A stretch of DNA of 64,000 bases from an uncultured Ectothiorhodospiraceae bacterium (GTDB lineage: Bacteria; Pseudomonadota; Gammaproteobacteria; UBA6429; Thiohalophilaceae): positions 1 through 64,000 of the forward strand of contig CAMYMU010000025.1 of assembly GCA_947259575.1 (NCBI GenBank), written 5' to 3'. This document shows positions 31,047-39,427 of this stretch, piece after piece. Under the pieces are notes generated by a model. That model made no database searches, had not been told where the DNA came from, and was given only the letters and a program-made list of their open reading frames with translations. Position 1 is the first letter of the stretch; every line of letters begins with the position of its first letter. Made by a program: the position numbers and the translations under genes.

Positions 31047-31985
31047 ATGAAAAAAATCGGCATCGTACAAAAGGCACCGGTCTTTCTGGACAAAGAAAAA
31101 ACCATCGAATCGGCTGTTGCCATGGTAGAGGAAGCCGCAACGAATGGCGCACAGCTAGTGGTTTTCACCGAAGCCTTTATCCCGGGTTATCCCGCCTGGG
31201 TGTGGCGACTCCGACCAGGGGGTGACTGGAATACCTCCGAAGCCTTGCATCATCGCCTGCTGAAAAATGCCGTTAATGTCGAGAGTGATGACCTAGCGCC
31301 ACTCTATGCAGCAGCGAAAAAACACAACGTCACTATCGTCTGCGGGATTGAAGAACGTGATGGCAAGTTAAGCCAGGCAACGTTATATAACACCGTGGTC
31401 ACGATTGGTCCGGACGGCACCTTACTAAATAAACATCGCAAACTGATGCCAACCAATCCTGAACGCATGGTTTGGGGGTTTGGTGATGCAACAGGATTAA
31501 AAGTGGTTGATAGCCCGGCGGGTCGCATCGGCGCATTATTGTGTTGGGATAATTTCATGCCGTTGGCGCGTTATGCCATGTATGCACAGGGTATCGAAAT
31601 CTACATTGCACCGACCTATGATAGTGGCGATAACTGGCTGGGCAGTTTGCAACACATCGCGCGCGAAGGTTGCTGCTGGGTGGTCGGCTGCGGCAACCTC
31701 ATGCAAGGCAGCGATATTCCCGAAGACTTTCCTGAAAAAGAAACCTTATATCCAGATCAAGATGAGTGGGTGAACCCAGGTGACTCTGTGGTGATTGCAC
31801 CGGGGGGTGAAATTGTTGCCGGTCCGATGAATAAACAAGCGGGCATCCTGTACTACGACATTGACCTGGAAAAGGTAGCCATTGCTAAACGGGCCTTTGA
31901 TGTTGTCGGCCACTATTCACGACCAGATATTTTTCAATTACACATTAATACGCAAGCACAATCACCAGCCGTATTTGAAAAATAA
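31047..31985 (+). CDS. Nitrilase
   Basis: 312-residue carbon-nitrogen hydrolase of the nitrilase branch. Catalytic Glu in VVFTEAFIPGYPAWVW, Lys in LLNKHRKLMPTNPERM, and Cys in GALLCWDNFMPLARYAMY. The ERMVWGFGD and IAPTYDSGDNW segments are typical of true aliphatic/aryl nitrilases, which convert nitriles to acids and ammonia. GGAGC precedes the ATG. Divergent LysR upstream, GFA-domain gene 31 nt downstream: a small nitrile-response operon. Confidence 0.93.
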   Translation: MKKIGIVQKAPVFLDKEKTIESAVAMVEEAATNGAQLVVFTEAFIPGYPAWVWRLRPGGDWNTSEALHHRLLKNAVNVESDDLAPLYAAAKKHNVTIVCGIEERDGKLSQATLYNTVVTIGPDGTLLNKHRKLMPTNPERMVWGFGDATGLKVVDSPAGRIGALLCWDNFMPLARYAMYAQGIEIYIAPTYDSGDNWLGSLQHIAREGCCWVVGCGNLMQGSDIPEDFPEKETLYPDQDEWVNPGDSVVIAPGGEIVAGPMNKQAGILYYDIDLEKVAIAKRAFDVVGHYSRPDIFQLHINTQAQSPAVFEK

Positions 31986-32016
31986 ACGCAAAAAAGAAAT
32001 TCATAAGGAGATAAGC

Positions 32017-32472
32017 ATGAACAACAATTCCAATCATACTGGCCATTGTTTCTGTGGAGAGGTTGAATTTAGTTTAAGCGGTCATCCAGAAGTGATGGCG
32101 TATTGTCATTGTGACTCCTGTCGACAATGGTCAGCCAGTCCCGTTAGTGGTTTTACTCTTTGGAAACCAGAATATATCCAAATTACAAAGGGTAAAGAAA
32201 ATATAGATGGTTATAGCGGTAACCCACTTACGAGTGAGAAAAAAATAGTGAGTCATCGTGCATGGTGTAAAAAGTGTGGCGGTCATCTTTATACAGATCA
32301 CCCAACAATGGGGTTAATCGATATTCCCTCCGCCGTGATTAAGGACTTTATGTTTAGGCCTGGTTTTCATGTGCATTATCAAGAGTCGGTACACCCAATG
32401 AAAGATGGTTTACCCAAATTCAAGGACCTTCCAGAAGAAGCGGGGGGAACAGGGGAACAATTAGCTGAGTAG
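32017..32472 (+). CDS. GFA-family (glutathione-dependent formaldehyde-activating-like) protein
   Basis: 151 residues from the ATG at 32017, which follows AAGGAG. Zinc-binding motifs of the GFA fold: GHCFCGEVEF, AYCHCDSCRQWS and WCKKCGGHLY. GFA proteins are glutathione or zinc-linked lyase-like proteins, many unassigned. It follows the nitrilase and may handle an aldehyde or cyanide-derived by-product, which is an inference from context only. Confidence 0.85.
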   Translation: MNNNSNHTGHCFCGEVEFSLSGHPEVMAYCHCDSCRQWSASPVSGFTLWKPEYIQITKGKENIDGYSGNPLTSEKKIVSHRAWCKKCGGHLYTDHPTMGLIDIPSAVIKDFMFRPGFHVHYQESVHPMKDGLPKFKDLPEEAGGTGEQLAE

Positions 32473-32637
32473 ATATCGTACAGTTTCCGCAAATATAGGT
32501 GGGTACTGTCGTCATAGAATTGATTTGCATAGCGTTGTTGACAGAGTTTCACATTTGGCTTGATAACTGGATGAGAATTATAATTTTGCTCATCATTTGA
32601 GTACATAAATGTTGTTTTCAGCTTCCTGTTATTAATA

Positions 32638-33166
32638 TTATATTTTGACAGGTGATCCAATTCTGCACATTTGTACCATATCTTCAACCTTATCTGTTAA
32701 AAACCTGTTTTTTGCGGCTCTTTCTACACCTATATAAATATTAGAAGCGACATTGAGGCACTTGTATAGCGAAATTGTTTGCGCCATAAGATTATCTTTT
32801 GTGTAATTTCGTTTTTGCGACTTTTGTTTCATTGCATTAGACATAACCTCATTCCGTCTAAGCGTAGATTCAACGATAAACGAAAACGCTAATCGGCGCT
32901 TTGCTGACAAGTTCTGCCATTCAGACACATGAAATGAAAGTATAATGTTATCAACCTCATGCAAATGACTCCCTTTTTTTATAGGAAATTCGTCGTCAAT
33001 AACTTTATGAATTAGGGTTAAAAATTCCGTGGTAGGTAAAAGCATCTACTGATGCAGGATAATAATGTACATAGTTCTTCGCATAAATAGTTGCTGGTAT
33101 ATTAAGTATGCCTATCACTATAAAAGACCGAATTAAAAATTTAAATAAACTCCTTTTGCTACTCAT
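32638..33166 (-). pseudogene. Frameshifted exported protein at the array end
   Basis: Two minus-strand frames overlap by 41 nt. The first (33166 to 33005, after GGAGG) begins with a signal peptide, FLIRSFIVIGILNIPATIYA, and stops after about 53 codons. The second (33045 to 32638) continues with FLTLIHKVIDDEFP and a 130-residue soluble domain, and starts directly after a TAG. Joined by one frameshift around 33035-33045 they would give a normal exported protein of about 175 residues. This may be a decayed end cassette of array 1; no attC was found on its left. It could also be two overlapping genes. Confidence 0.45.
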
Positions 33167-33260
33167 ATAGTGTTCCTCCCTTATTTTGGTTTTACGCAAA
33201 TATTAGTTTGCTTATCGTGCCTGTTCACACCATCCAGATGAATATAAATTTCCTCTTTAT

Positions 33261-33280
33261 TAGTTGAACGATTTGTTATG
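33261..33280 (-). other. attC: Half attC site at the left end of array 1
   Basis: AGTTGAACGATTTGTTATG matches the right arm of the site at 51396-51471 nearly base for base. No matching left arm (CATAACG or similar) was found in the 100 bases to its left. This marks a truncated attC and the eroded end of array 1. Confidence 0.5.
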
Positions 33281-33617
33281 TGCAGGCATGTTGTATTTCT
33301 AAAAGTAAAAATGCTGCCACAGCAGAAACGCCAATCGCACCTGCAACACCAATTTCCAATATTTCAATATGCCACCGTTTTATTTCACTTGATTTTCTGA
33401 TGGCAAATGTCATTGCTATTGTACTGAGTGAAACCACCAAAACGAACAAGAAAAGCACCGGTTGGAGGTTGGATCCATCGCCATAAATTAGCATAACCAC
33501 AAGTATTGCTACACCACAGACAGAGAAAAACGACATCAAGAAATTGCTTACTATGCGTCTCCACCTTCGTGTTTCAGATTCATTGTACCAAGCAATTTTT
33601 TCAGATAGTGTCTTCAT
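33276..33617 (-). CDS. Cassette-encoded membrane protein
   Basis: 113 residues from MKTLSEKIAWYNESE; the longer frame from 33647 would start inside the attC to its right. Two central hydrophobic helices (SFFSVCGVAILVVMLIYG, LFLFVLVVSLSTIAMTF) and a third at the C terminus. No known family; the stop codon lies in the half attC. Last recognisable attC-linked cassette of array 1. Confidence 0.65.
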   Translation of the reverse strand: MKTLSEKIAWYNESETRRWRRIVSNFLMSFFSVCGVAILVVMLIYGDGSNLQPVLFLFVLVVSLSTIAMTFAIRKSSEIKRWHIEILEIGVAGAIGVSAVAAFLLLEIQHACT

Positions 33618-33630
33618 TTTGCTTTTTACA

Positions 33631-33715
33631 CATAACGCTTGAAACAAGCGGCCGACAAACAGTAGAGCGGATTGGCGGTGCGGCGCGTTAGCACAAACTT
33701 TGTTGACTTGTTATG
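33631..33715 (-). other. attC: attC site (85 bp)
   Basis: Imperfect inverted repeat bounded by CATAAC and GTTATG, with inner arms CGCTTGAAACAAGCGG and GTTGACTTG. It belongs to the cassette at 33724-33975. Same type as the site at 37061-37145. Confidence 0.8.
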
Positions 33716-33723
33716 TGATTCCA

Positions 33724-33975
33724 TTATTTACTAAAATAAAATATAAAAAGCATTATCACAGCCGCAATAATTAGATTCATTATATTATTCCTCATATAGT
33801 TAAAGCCTTCAGCGTTCCCTTTTTTAGAAAAACAGGCCTTATCTTTTTTTATTGATTTAGTGAATTTTGTAGCTACTCGGTTATATTGTTTGTATTTGCT
33901 TATCTGTGTAATGACAAATGCTACTATCATTAAAACCAATATAGGTACCAGAATATATAATTCAGTATTTGTCAT
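33724..33975 (-). CDS. Cassette-encoded small membrane protein
   Basis: 83 residues with a hydrophobic helix at each end (LYILVPILVLMIVAFVI and IMNLIIAAVIMLFIFYF) and a basic loop between them. No family recognised. Single-gene cassette with attC at 33631-33715. Confidence 0.6.
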   Translation of the reverse strand: MTNTELYILVPILVLMIVAFVITQISKYKQYNRVATKFTKSIKKDKACFSKKGNAEGFNYMRNNIMNLIIAAVIMLFIFYFSK

Positions 33976-33988
33976 CTTTAATAATTCA

Positions 33989-34093
33989 CATAACGCTCAG
34001 GCTGAGGGGCTTGCCGGAGCGGTGTGAGGCTTGTGGCATTTAGCCACAACGAAACACTGCGGAGAGCAAGTCCCTCTCAAGCCAATTGTTATG
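33989..34093 (-). other. attC: attC site (105 bp)
   Basis: Long imperfect inverted repeat bounded by CATAAC and GTTATG; inner arms GGCTGAGGGGCTTGC and GCAAGTCCCTCTCAAGCC are nearly complementary. It terminates the two-gene cassette to its right. Confidence 0.85.
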
Positions 34094-34101
34094 AGTCGTA
34101 A

Positions 34102-34452
34102 TCAAGTAATACCGTCAGCGATTTCAACTACGTCATCTATGAAACCAACCAGCTTAACAACGTTCCCAGCCACATTTACACTGTTATTTATATCATTAAT
34201 TGAACGTTGAACTTTTTTGTTTATCAGCTTTACATCGCTGATAATCTTATCTGCATTTCCTGTCCAGTCAGTCATGGTTTCTGCTATTAGATTATCAATC
34301 TTTCTGGATAGTTCTTTTCCATGCTTCTTTATTTCATTGGCCTCGGTAGGTTTTCTCTTTAACAATAATTTAACTTCCGCTTGATACGACTTTGTTTTTG
34401 ATGCCAACAACTGCTGAATTATTTCTTGCTTCTTTGTCATGGAAATAGGCAT
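34102..34452 (-). CDS. Cassette-encoded helical protein, partner of the lipoprotein
   Basis: 116 residues, predicted helical and basic at the N terminus, with a mildly hydrophobic C terminus (NVVKLVGFIDDVVEIADGIT). There is no signal peptide. It starts 11 nt after the lipoprotein gene at 34464-35732 with no attC between, so the two travel as one cassette and may act together. The family is unknown. Confidence 0.65.
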   Translation of the reverse strand: MPISMTKKQEIIQQLLASKTKSYQAEVKLLLKRKPTEANEIKKHGKELSRKIDNLIAETMTDWTGNADKIISDVKLINKKVQRSINDINNSVNVAGNVVKLVGFIDDVVEIADGIT

Positions 34453-34463
34453 CTTTTTACTCC

Positions 34464-35732
34464 TTAATTATTGATAATGCTGTATTGGACGTCGTTTGCA
34501 CTTTCTTGTATAGCCGTCGCAGCTGCTCTTAAGGCTTCTGAAGATTCTTTTAGACTATCAGCCTCCAACTTAAGCTCTTCAGCTAATTTCTTTTTATCTT
34601 CTGCATCTTTCTTTTTAGCATCGTTATCAGGATCTTCATTTAAAGCATTTTGTGCCAGCTTATATTCAAATTGAGCTCGAGTATATTTAAGCTTGGCCTG
34701 CTGATATGTGAATTCTGCGATTGTAGCTTCACTATTCGCAGCATCTGCTTTTGCTTGTACTAGTTCTGCTTTATTTACTTTTGCCTTCGACTCATAAGAA
34801 GTATGAAGCTGGACTCCTTTTTCTAGTAAATCAGTTATAGCAGCTATAGATGAATCTGATTTAGCCAAACGTTTTGCCAGTGCTTTATGTGCATCAGGTA
34901 TTTTTTCATAAGCAGTATGTAACGCATGTAGAGATACCATTTGGTCTGAATGCGTAGTTTTGACATCGATCATATCCCCAATAAACTTTTGTATTTTCGC
35001 ATCATTCTTACCATTCTCATTGTTGGCCACTAAGCTTATAAGATCTCTGGTTAAATTTTGCTGTTTCTCTGAATGCTCTTGAGTACTGCTTTGCGCCATT
35101 GTTACTATTGCACTTTGCATATGCTCAACATAGGCGCTTATGGCTTCTTGGTTGTTAATTATAGATTCCATAAGCTTTTCCTTCTGCTCTGTTCTTATGT
35201 ACTCTTTTGCCATTGTAATAGCCAGCTCTGAGAACAGCGCTGTATTTTTTGCGGACGCATCACTTGGATCATCTTTTAATGACTGAACCGCATCAAAGGC
35301 ATTTTTATTGAGTTCATCTGATAGCTTCGAAAATTTCTCATCATCTACAAACTCTTTGGAAGAAAGCTGGAGCAGAAGTTTCGAATATTCCAACCAGACT
35401 AAGTTAGTTTTCGAAATCCCTAATTTAAATTTCTTTGCCTGAAGAAAAACCGGAGGCTTAGATATAAAGAATGGATTATCTGGATTAGCCTGTATAAAAA
35501 GCTTCTGCAATAGCTGATCATTTCCATTTGTCAGGTCAGTCTCGAGTTCATTTCGGTAACGACCTTCCGCCAGAGGGATAGTCACATCAAGTGATGATAC
35601 TGCACCTTTATTTAGCTCTATTAGTGATGAGTTAAATTTTTCAAAAGGTTTAGTATCAATAGTGGTACACCCTGACATTATGACAAATGTAACCACAAAA
35701 ATAATATTCCTTGTTCCCACCCATAAATACAT
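34464..35732 (-). CDS. Cassette-encoded coiled-coil lipoprotein
   Basis: 422 residues from MYLWVGTRN; lipobox in FVIMSGCTT. The mature part is almost wholly helical, with a long Ala/Lys/Glu-rich coiled coil in the last 130 residues (AELVQAKADAANSEATIAEF, then KKKDAEDKKKLAEELKLEAD). It is unusually large for a cassette protein. No family recognised. A surface or periplasm-spanning role is plausible from the architecture only. Confidence 0.7.
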   Translation of the reverse strand: MYLWVGTRNIIFVVTFVIMSGCTTIDTKPFEKFNSSLIELNKGAVSSLDVTIPLAEGRYRNELETDLTNGNDQLLQKLFIQANPDNPFFISKPPVFLQAKKFKLGISKTNLVWLEYSKLLLQLSSKEFVDDEKFSKLSDELNKNAFDAVQSLKDDPSDASAKNTALFSELAITMAKEYIRTEQKEKLMESIINNQEAISAYVEHMQSAIVTMAQSSTQEHSEKQQNLTRDLISLVANNENGKNDAKIQKFIGDMIDVKTTHSDQMVSLHALHTAYEKIPDAHKALAKRLAKSDSSIAAITDLLEKGVQLHTSYESKAKVNKAELVQAKADAANSEATIAEFTYQQAKLKYTRAQFEYKLAQNALNEDPDNDAKKKDAEDKKKLAEELKLEADSLKESSEALRAAATAIQESANDVQYSIINN

Positions 35733-35802
35733 ATCTTTAGACCCTCCAAAGATCAATTAAGATACTTCCTGTTGAATAAACTATTTACACACCCCAGAGA
35801 CT

Positions 35803-35860
35803 CATAACGTTTGAATTGAGGGGCGCTGTTTACAGCGTCCCGCTCGAATGATTTGTTAGG
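35803..35860 (-). other. attC: attC site (58 bp)
   Basis: Short site bounded by CATAAC and GTTAGG. Inner arms TTGAATTGAGGGGCGCTG and CAGCGTCCCGCTCGAATG pair well, with the loop GTTTACAGC. Belongs to the cytochrome b561 cassette. Confidence 0.85.
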
Positions 35861-35869
35861 TTTTCATTA

Positions 35870-36637
35870 TTATTCATTGGCGTCATAATCAATAGGTTTC
35901 TTTCTGAATACTTTTTTACCAGTAAACATTGCTGAAACTAGTCCGCATTTTTCTTTTAATTCTGTAACAATAACACCCATAATATGGATCAGTATTGCTA
36001 TTACAAGTATATAGAATACATATACATGAACCATAATAAATGGCTTTCTGAATTCCCTCATTTCCTTGTAACCTTCCGGGTCCACTCCTTCTTTTGAGCC
36101 CGGCTTAAGATCGGCCAGTTTACTATGATCTTCACCTGAACCTGTTACCCATTCGGCTATTTCATGTCCAAAAGGTGGAAGGTACAGATCAGTTCCAGCG
36201 AGTATTAGCCCGGTAGTGGCCTGCGTTATTAGAAATGCGAATAGTAAACTAACCATTAATTTTGCGATTGGGTTATGGCCTGCATAAGGTGGCGGATTAT
36301 TCTCAACTACTCCCTTTGCATATGATTTGAATAATTTAACATATCCTTTTCTAAATGGTAGAATCGCTTTCCATCTTGAATATTTATTTCCGACAAACCC
36401 CCATACCAGTCGCCACGCAATATTAATAACAAAAACATAACCAAAGTATGCATGCAGGGTTTTTAGCAGTATCTTGCCATCAGCACTCACACCAAAACTT
36501 TTATTATTCAAAAGTATGAGTCCCAGGCATATCAATCCAATAATACATATCACATTTACCCAGTGAAATATTCTTACCGAGCGATCCCATACATAATAAG
36601 AGTGAAGACATTCCTCAGTGCTTTTAGAAGGATTCAT
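35870..36637 (-). CDS. Cassette-encoded cytochrome b561-type membrane protein
   Basis: 255 residues of the cytochrome b561 / Ni,Fe-hydrogenase b-subunit type. Four helices carry His ligand candidates: VRIFHWVNVICIIGLICLG, LLKTLHAYFGYVFVINIAWR, LFAFLITQATTGLILAGTDL, and VHVYVFYILVIAILIHIMGV. It would pass electrons between quinones and a periplasmic or thiol partner. Redox proteins of defined family are uncommon in cassettes. It stands alone between two attC sites. Confidence 0.85.
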   Translation of the reverse strand: MNPSKSTEECLHSYYVWDRSVRIFHWVNVICIIGLICLGLILLNNKSFGVSADGKILLKTLHAYFGYVFVINIAWRLVWGFVGNKYSRWKAILPFRKGYVKLFKSYAKGVVENNPPPYAGHNPIAKLMVSLLFAFLITQATTGLILAGTDLYLPPFGHEIAEWVTGSGEDHSKLADLKPGSKEGVDPEGYKEMREFRKPFIMVHVYVFYILVIAILIHIMGVIVTELKEKCGLVSAMFTGKKVFRKKPIDYDANE

Positions 36638-36667
36638 ATGGTCTCCTTTGATGTGCGTATTAATAAA

Positions 36668-36723
36668 CCTAACGACTAAGCTCAGCCGCCGCGTTCAGTG
36701 GTCTGCTGGAGTGCTTAGTTATG
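36668..36723 (-). other. attC: attC site (56 bp)
   Basis: Bounded by CCTAAC and GTTATG; arms GACTAAGCTCAGCCGCC and GTCTGCTGGAGTGCTTAG are partly complementary. It overlaps the stop codon of the cassette gene at 36715-37041. Confidence 0.75.
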
Positions 36724-37041
36724 TGATTCCTGGTTTTTTACTCGATTTAATATTTTAATTCTTGTTAAGAAATACAAAACAATTAGCGTAAGGTTTAAAA
36801 GACAAAAAAATATGATTATGAGTCTGTCCGTATCACTATAACTCCCATGCATTTTTAAAAATGGCAGGGAGGTAAGAGCTGTTGTAACCCCTAATATCAA
36901 CAAATACAAGATTGATGTAATAGAACGAACATACATTTTTTTAACTATATATATCACCGAACATATAACCCCAAATAGAATGCTTAAGGCATATGCGCAT
37001 AACATAAATATTAGTAAAGATATGCCGATCTCTCCTAACAT
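36715..37041 (-). CDS. Cassette-encoded membrane protein
   Basis: 108 residues with three hydrophobic helices (LLIFMLCAYALSILFGVICS, ITSILYLLILGVTTALTSL, LIIIFFCLLNLTLIVLYFLT). Its last codons run into the attC. No family recognised. Confidence 0.6.
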   Translation of the reverse strand: MLGEIGISLLIFMLCAYALSILFGVICSVIYIVKKMYVRSITSILYLLILGVTTALTSLPFLKMHGSYSDTDRLIIIFFCLLNLTLIVLYFLTRIKILNRVKNQESHN

Positions 37042-37060
37042 AAATCTTTCTCTTTTATCA

Positions 37061-37145
37061 CATAACGATTGAAATAAATGGCCTACAAACCGCGGAGCGG
37101 GTTGGCGGTCCAGCGCGTAAGCGCGTATTTGGTTGATTTTTTATA
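37061..37145 (-). other. attC: attC site (85 bp), slightly degenerate
   Basis: Starts CATAACGATTGAAATAAATG and shares its central GGAGCGGGTTGGCGGT-like block with the site at 33631-33715. The right crossover triplet reads TTT instead of GTT, which may reduce recombination. Confidence 0.75.
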
Positions 37146-37150
37146 CAGTT

Positions 37151-37612
37151 TTATTGGGCGGTATTGCATTCCATAAATGCCATCGCTGTCGTTACTCGAG
37201 TCTCTACGCGAATACTTGCAGTTGTTCTATTTTCGCCTGCAAATACTATTTCAATTATCACACTACCGCCTCGTTCATGTTCAGAAACCATTTGAATTGA
37301 GCTGGGTTTTCCATTTGTGTAGTAGAATGTCTTACTGATTCTAAATGGTGACGGATATGGAATATATATGAAAGTCGATCCACTATCTGCAGCGAATTCT
37401 ATTCGACCTCCTTTACTTTTTAATATTGCAAAATCTAGGCGTGTATTATCTCCTGCTTCTGGAGGTGGAGAATACCCTAAGAAATGACCGTATGCAGAAA
37501 CCACTCTGCATTCCAAAGGCATATCTAATGCATTTCCAAGATTACCAGCTCGCACCGCATTCGGTAACGCGCCTACCAAAACCATCAACAATATATAAAT
37601 TCTTCTAAACAT
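37151..37612 (-). CDS. Cassette-encoded exported protein
   Basis: 153 residues. A cleavable signal peptide (IYILLMVLVGALPNAVRAG) precedes a soluble, beta-rich domain with two Cys (CRVVSAYGHF, MECNTAQ) near the two ends, which could form a disulfide in the periplasm. No family recognised. Confidence 0.65.
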   Translation of the reverse strand: MFRRIYILLMVLVGALPNAVRAGNLGNALDMPLECRVVSAYGHFLGYSPPPEAGDNTRLDFAILKSKGGRIEFAADSGSTFIYIPYPSPFRISKTFYYTNGKPSSIQMVSEHERGGSVIIEIVFAGENRTTASIRVETRVTTAMAFMECNTAQ

Positions 37613-37630
37613 ATTTAAACCAGTACACGG

Positions 37631-37676
37631 TATAACATCGAAATCACTCGCTTGTCGGGTACATTGCTTTGTTAGC
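37631..37676 (-). other. attC: Probable short attC site (46 bp)
   Basis: Bounded by TATAAC and GTTAGC. It overlaps the 3' end of the cassette gene, whose C terminus ANKAMYPTSE is read from the attC arm itself, a pattern I associate with other cassette proteins. The inner symmetry is weak, so the call depends on position. Confidence 0.5.
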
Positions 37677-38063
37677 TACAGTATCTTTATATCTTAAAAT
37701 AGCCCATACGATTATAAAACTTATAGATACTAATGAGCTTACGATAGAACTAAAGTTGTCATAACCAGAAGTTGCGCATATATAGATAAATGTAGAACAA
37801 TTGATAATAGCGGTTGCTGGTATGATGAAAATAAATAATTGTTTTTTAGCCTTTACAAAAATATATGATATCGCCAAGATGAATAAAACTGGGTACATTA
37901 CTGCACCAAATAACAAAAGAACTTCTTCCGCGCTGTTTATGGGCCATGACAGAACAACGACATATATGGAAAGTAAAGCATTTGGCAGATTGTGCACTAT
38001 ATATATGTCGACTGGACTTATACCAAGTATAAAAACACCGATCCAAAGTAATATCGATTTCAT
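37644..38063 (-). CDS. Cassette-encoded membrane protein
   Basis: 139 residues with four hydrophobic helices (ILLWIGVFILGISPV, EEVLLLFGAVMYPVLFILAI, LFIFIIPATAIINCSTFIYI, IVSSLVSISFIIVWAIL). The C-terminal ten residues are attC-derived. No family recognised. Confidence 0.6.
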   Translation of the reverse strand: MKSILLWIGVFILGISPVDIYIVHNLPNALLSIYVVVLSWPINSAEEVLLLFGAVMYPVLFILAISYIFVKAKKQLFIFIIPATAIINCSTFIYICATSGYDNFSSIVSSLVSISFIIVWAILRYKDTVANKAMYPTSE

Positions 38064-38151
38064 TTTATTTATCGCTAACTTATATATAACAGTCTTAATA
38101 CAGAATTAATTAGCATATTAACACCACACCAGTCGTAATTATCTTATTGCA

Positions 38152-38225
38152 CATAACGGTTGAGCTAAGGGCCAGCAGAAAACCGCGCAGCGGTTTTGCT
38201 GTCCCTGCTTGAGCGCAATGTTAGG
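38152..38225 (-). other. attC: attC site (74 bp)
   Basis: Bounded by CATAAC and GTTAGG. A strong inner hairpin AAAACCGC / GCGGTTTT lies in the centre, with outer arms GGTTGAGCTAAGGGCCAGC and GCTGTCCCTGCTTGAGC. Belongs to the RraB-like cassette. Confidence 0.85.
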
Positions 38226-38239
38226 CATTAAACATTTAA

Positions 38240-38953
38240 TTAATATTTTTCCTCTGCATTAATAATCTCATCAAAAGTCAGCGCCTTAATTGAACAATAA
38301 TAACAATCATTCATTTTCTCTAAATATTGAACTGAGTTTAAGAAATTTATGTTATTAGAATAAATATTTTTATTGCCCTTCACATATTCGATTGATTCTA
38401 CTTTACCATCGTCGTTAGTTTTTATTATTATAGTAACCTCTTTGTAGTGGAGATTTTTGTTAATAATTTCCGGGGGTTCTAGACCAGATTTTCTTCTTTT
38501 TGGATCAATAGGTTTGCCATCGCAAGTTTTATAATAATATGCATACCGTATAGGCGGACTAATCTCAACTGCCTCCCAACCATCATATTCCGCACCTTCG
38601 TAGTTTCTGACTAATTTCCTTAACTGTTTAGTACGGATCTGTAATGACTCTGGTGTATGTATCTCTATTTTATAGGCTTGAAACCAATAAATTCCGTTTT
38701 TGTCTATTTCACCTTTTAGAAATTCATAACCCTTTGCAACCAAAGTGTCCATAATACTTTTTGCTTTAGGTTCATCAGGAGCACTGAAAAAAAATACCCA
38801 CTTCAGATTATTTCCTGTGTCCAGATTTGGTGCTTTTCGCATTTCTTCAAATGCGACCTTCAAGCGTAATAATTCTTCTGTACTTCCAGCAACTTCATTT
38901 GCGAGAGAAAACTGGGAGAAAATAATTAATAATGTGACAAAAATTCGTTGCAT
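38240..38953 (-). CDS. Cassette-encoded exported protein with RraB-like domain
   Basis: 237 residues from MQRIFVTLL, since the longer frame starts in the neighbouring attC. A signal peptide (VTLLIIFSQFSLANE) is followed, at about residues 45-130, by a region with the pattern of the RNase E inhibitor RraB family: FFFSAPDEPKAKSIMDTL, GYEFLKGEIDKNGIYWFQ, and the hallmark GAEYDGWEAVE. The C-terminal 100 residues are unassigned and Cys-containing. RraB binds cytoplasmic RNase E, so an exported copy would need a different role. The RraB match is pattern-based. Confidence 0.65.
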   Translation of the reverse strand: MQRIFVTLLIIFSQFSLANEVAGSTEELLRLKVAFEEMRKAPNLDTGNNLKWVFFFSAPDEPKAKSIMDTLVAKGYEFLKGEIDKNGIYWFQAYKIEIHTPESLQIRTKQLRKLVRNYEGAEYDGWEAVEISPPIRYAYYYKTCDGKPIDPKRRKSGLEPPEIINKNLHYKEVTIIIKTNDDGKVESIEYVKGNKNIYSNNINFLNSVQYLEKMNDCYYCSIKALTFDEIINAEEKY

Positions 38954-38962
38954 ATTTTTATG

Positions 38963-39038
38963 CCTAACGTTTGAAGCCACGGGCGACTCCAGCGTGGCGA
39001 AGCCGCGGTGAGGCGTCCCAGTGGGCTGATTTGTTAGC
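38963..39038 (-). other. attC: attC site (76 bp) of the first cassette of array 1
   Basis: Bounded by CCTAAC and GTTAGC. About 69 of 76 bases match the site at 52157-52232, which belongs to the first cassette of array 2. The centre holds GCGTGGCGAAGCCGCGGTG; arms GAAGCCACGGGCGACTCC and GTCCCAGTGGGCTGATTT pair imperfectly. Confidence 0.9.
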
Positions 39039-39040
39039 TT

Positions 39041-39412
39041 CTACTTATCTATTTTTTGTCCTAATAGTTTAAAATCCGTATCTATTGACACTACACCTTT
39101 GCCATTACGAATATCGATAGCACCGTACATATTCATTCCTTGAGCAGATTCTGCTTGAATTATTACTACTTTTGATTTTTGGTTTGTTTCGCCATCAGTA
39201 TAAATAGCGTACTGAGGGAGCACGATTTTAATAGGTGTACCAATATATTTTCCTTCATTTTTTAACACAAAAATAGCGGATTGATTTGATATATCAGCTT
39301 CCTTTGCTACTCGACCAGATACATATTTGAATGTACTCAAATCTGGCCATTCTATTTCTTGCGCCAAAAGGCTGATTGGAATGAATAACAGTATTATGGT
39401 TAGTATTCTCAT
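39041..39412 (-). CDS. First cassette of array 1: exported hypothetical protein
   Basis: 123 residues with a signal peptide (ILTIILLFIPISLLAQE). The mature part is beta-rich, for example KYIGTPIKIVLPQYAIYTDG. It lies directly next to the crossover end of attI-like element B, so it would be the most recently inserted and best expressed cassette if the element is active. No family recognised. Confidence 0.65.
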   Translation of the reverse strand: MRILTIILLFIPISLLAQEIEWPDLSTFKYVSGRVAKEADISNQSAIFVLKNEGKYIGTPIKIVLPQYAIYTDGETNQKSKVVIIQAESAQGMNMYGAIDIRNGKGVVSIDTDFKLLGQKIDK

Positions 39413-39427
39413 GACTTATTTCCTGAA

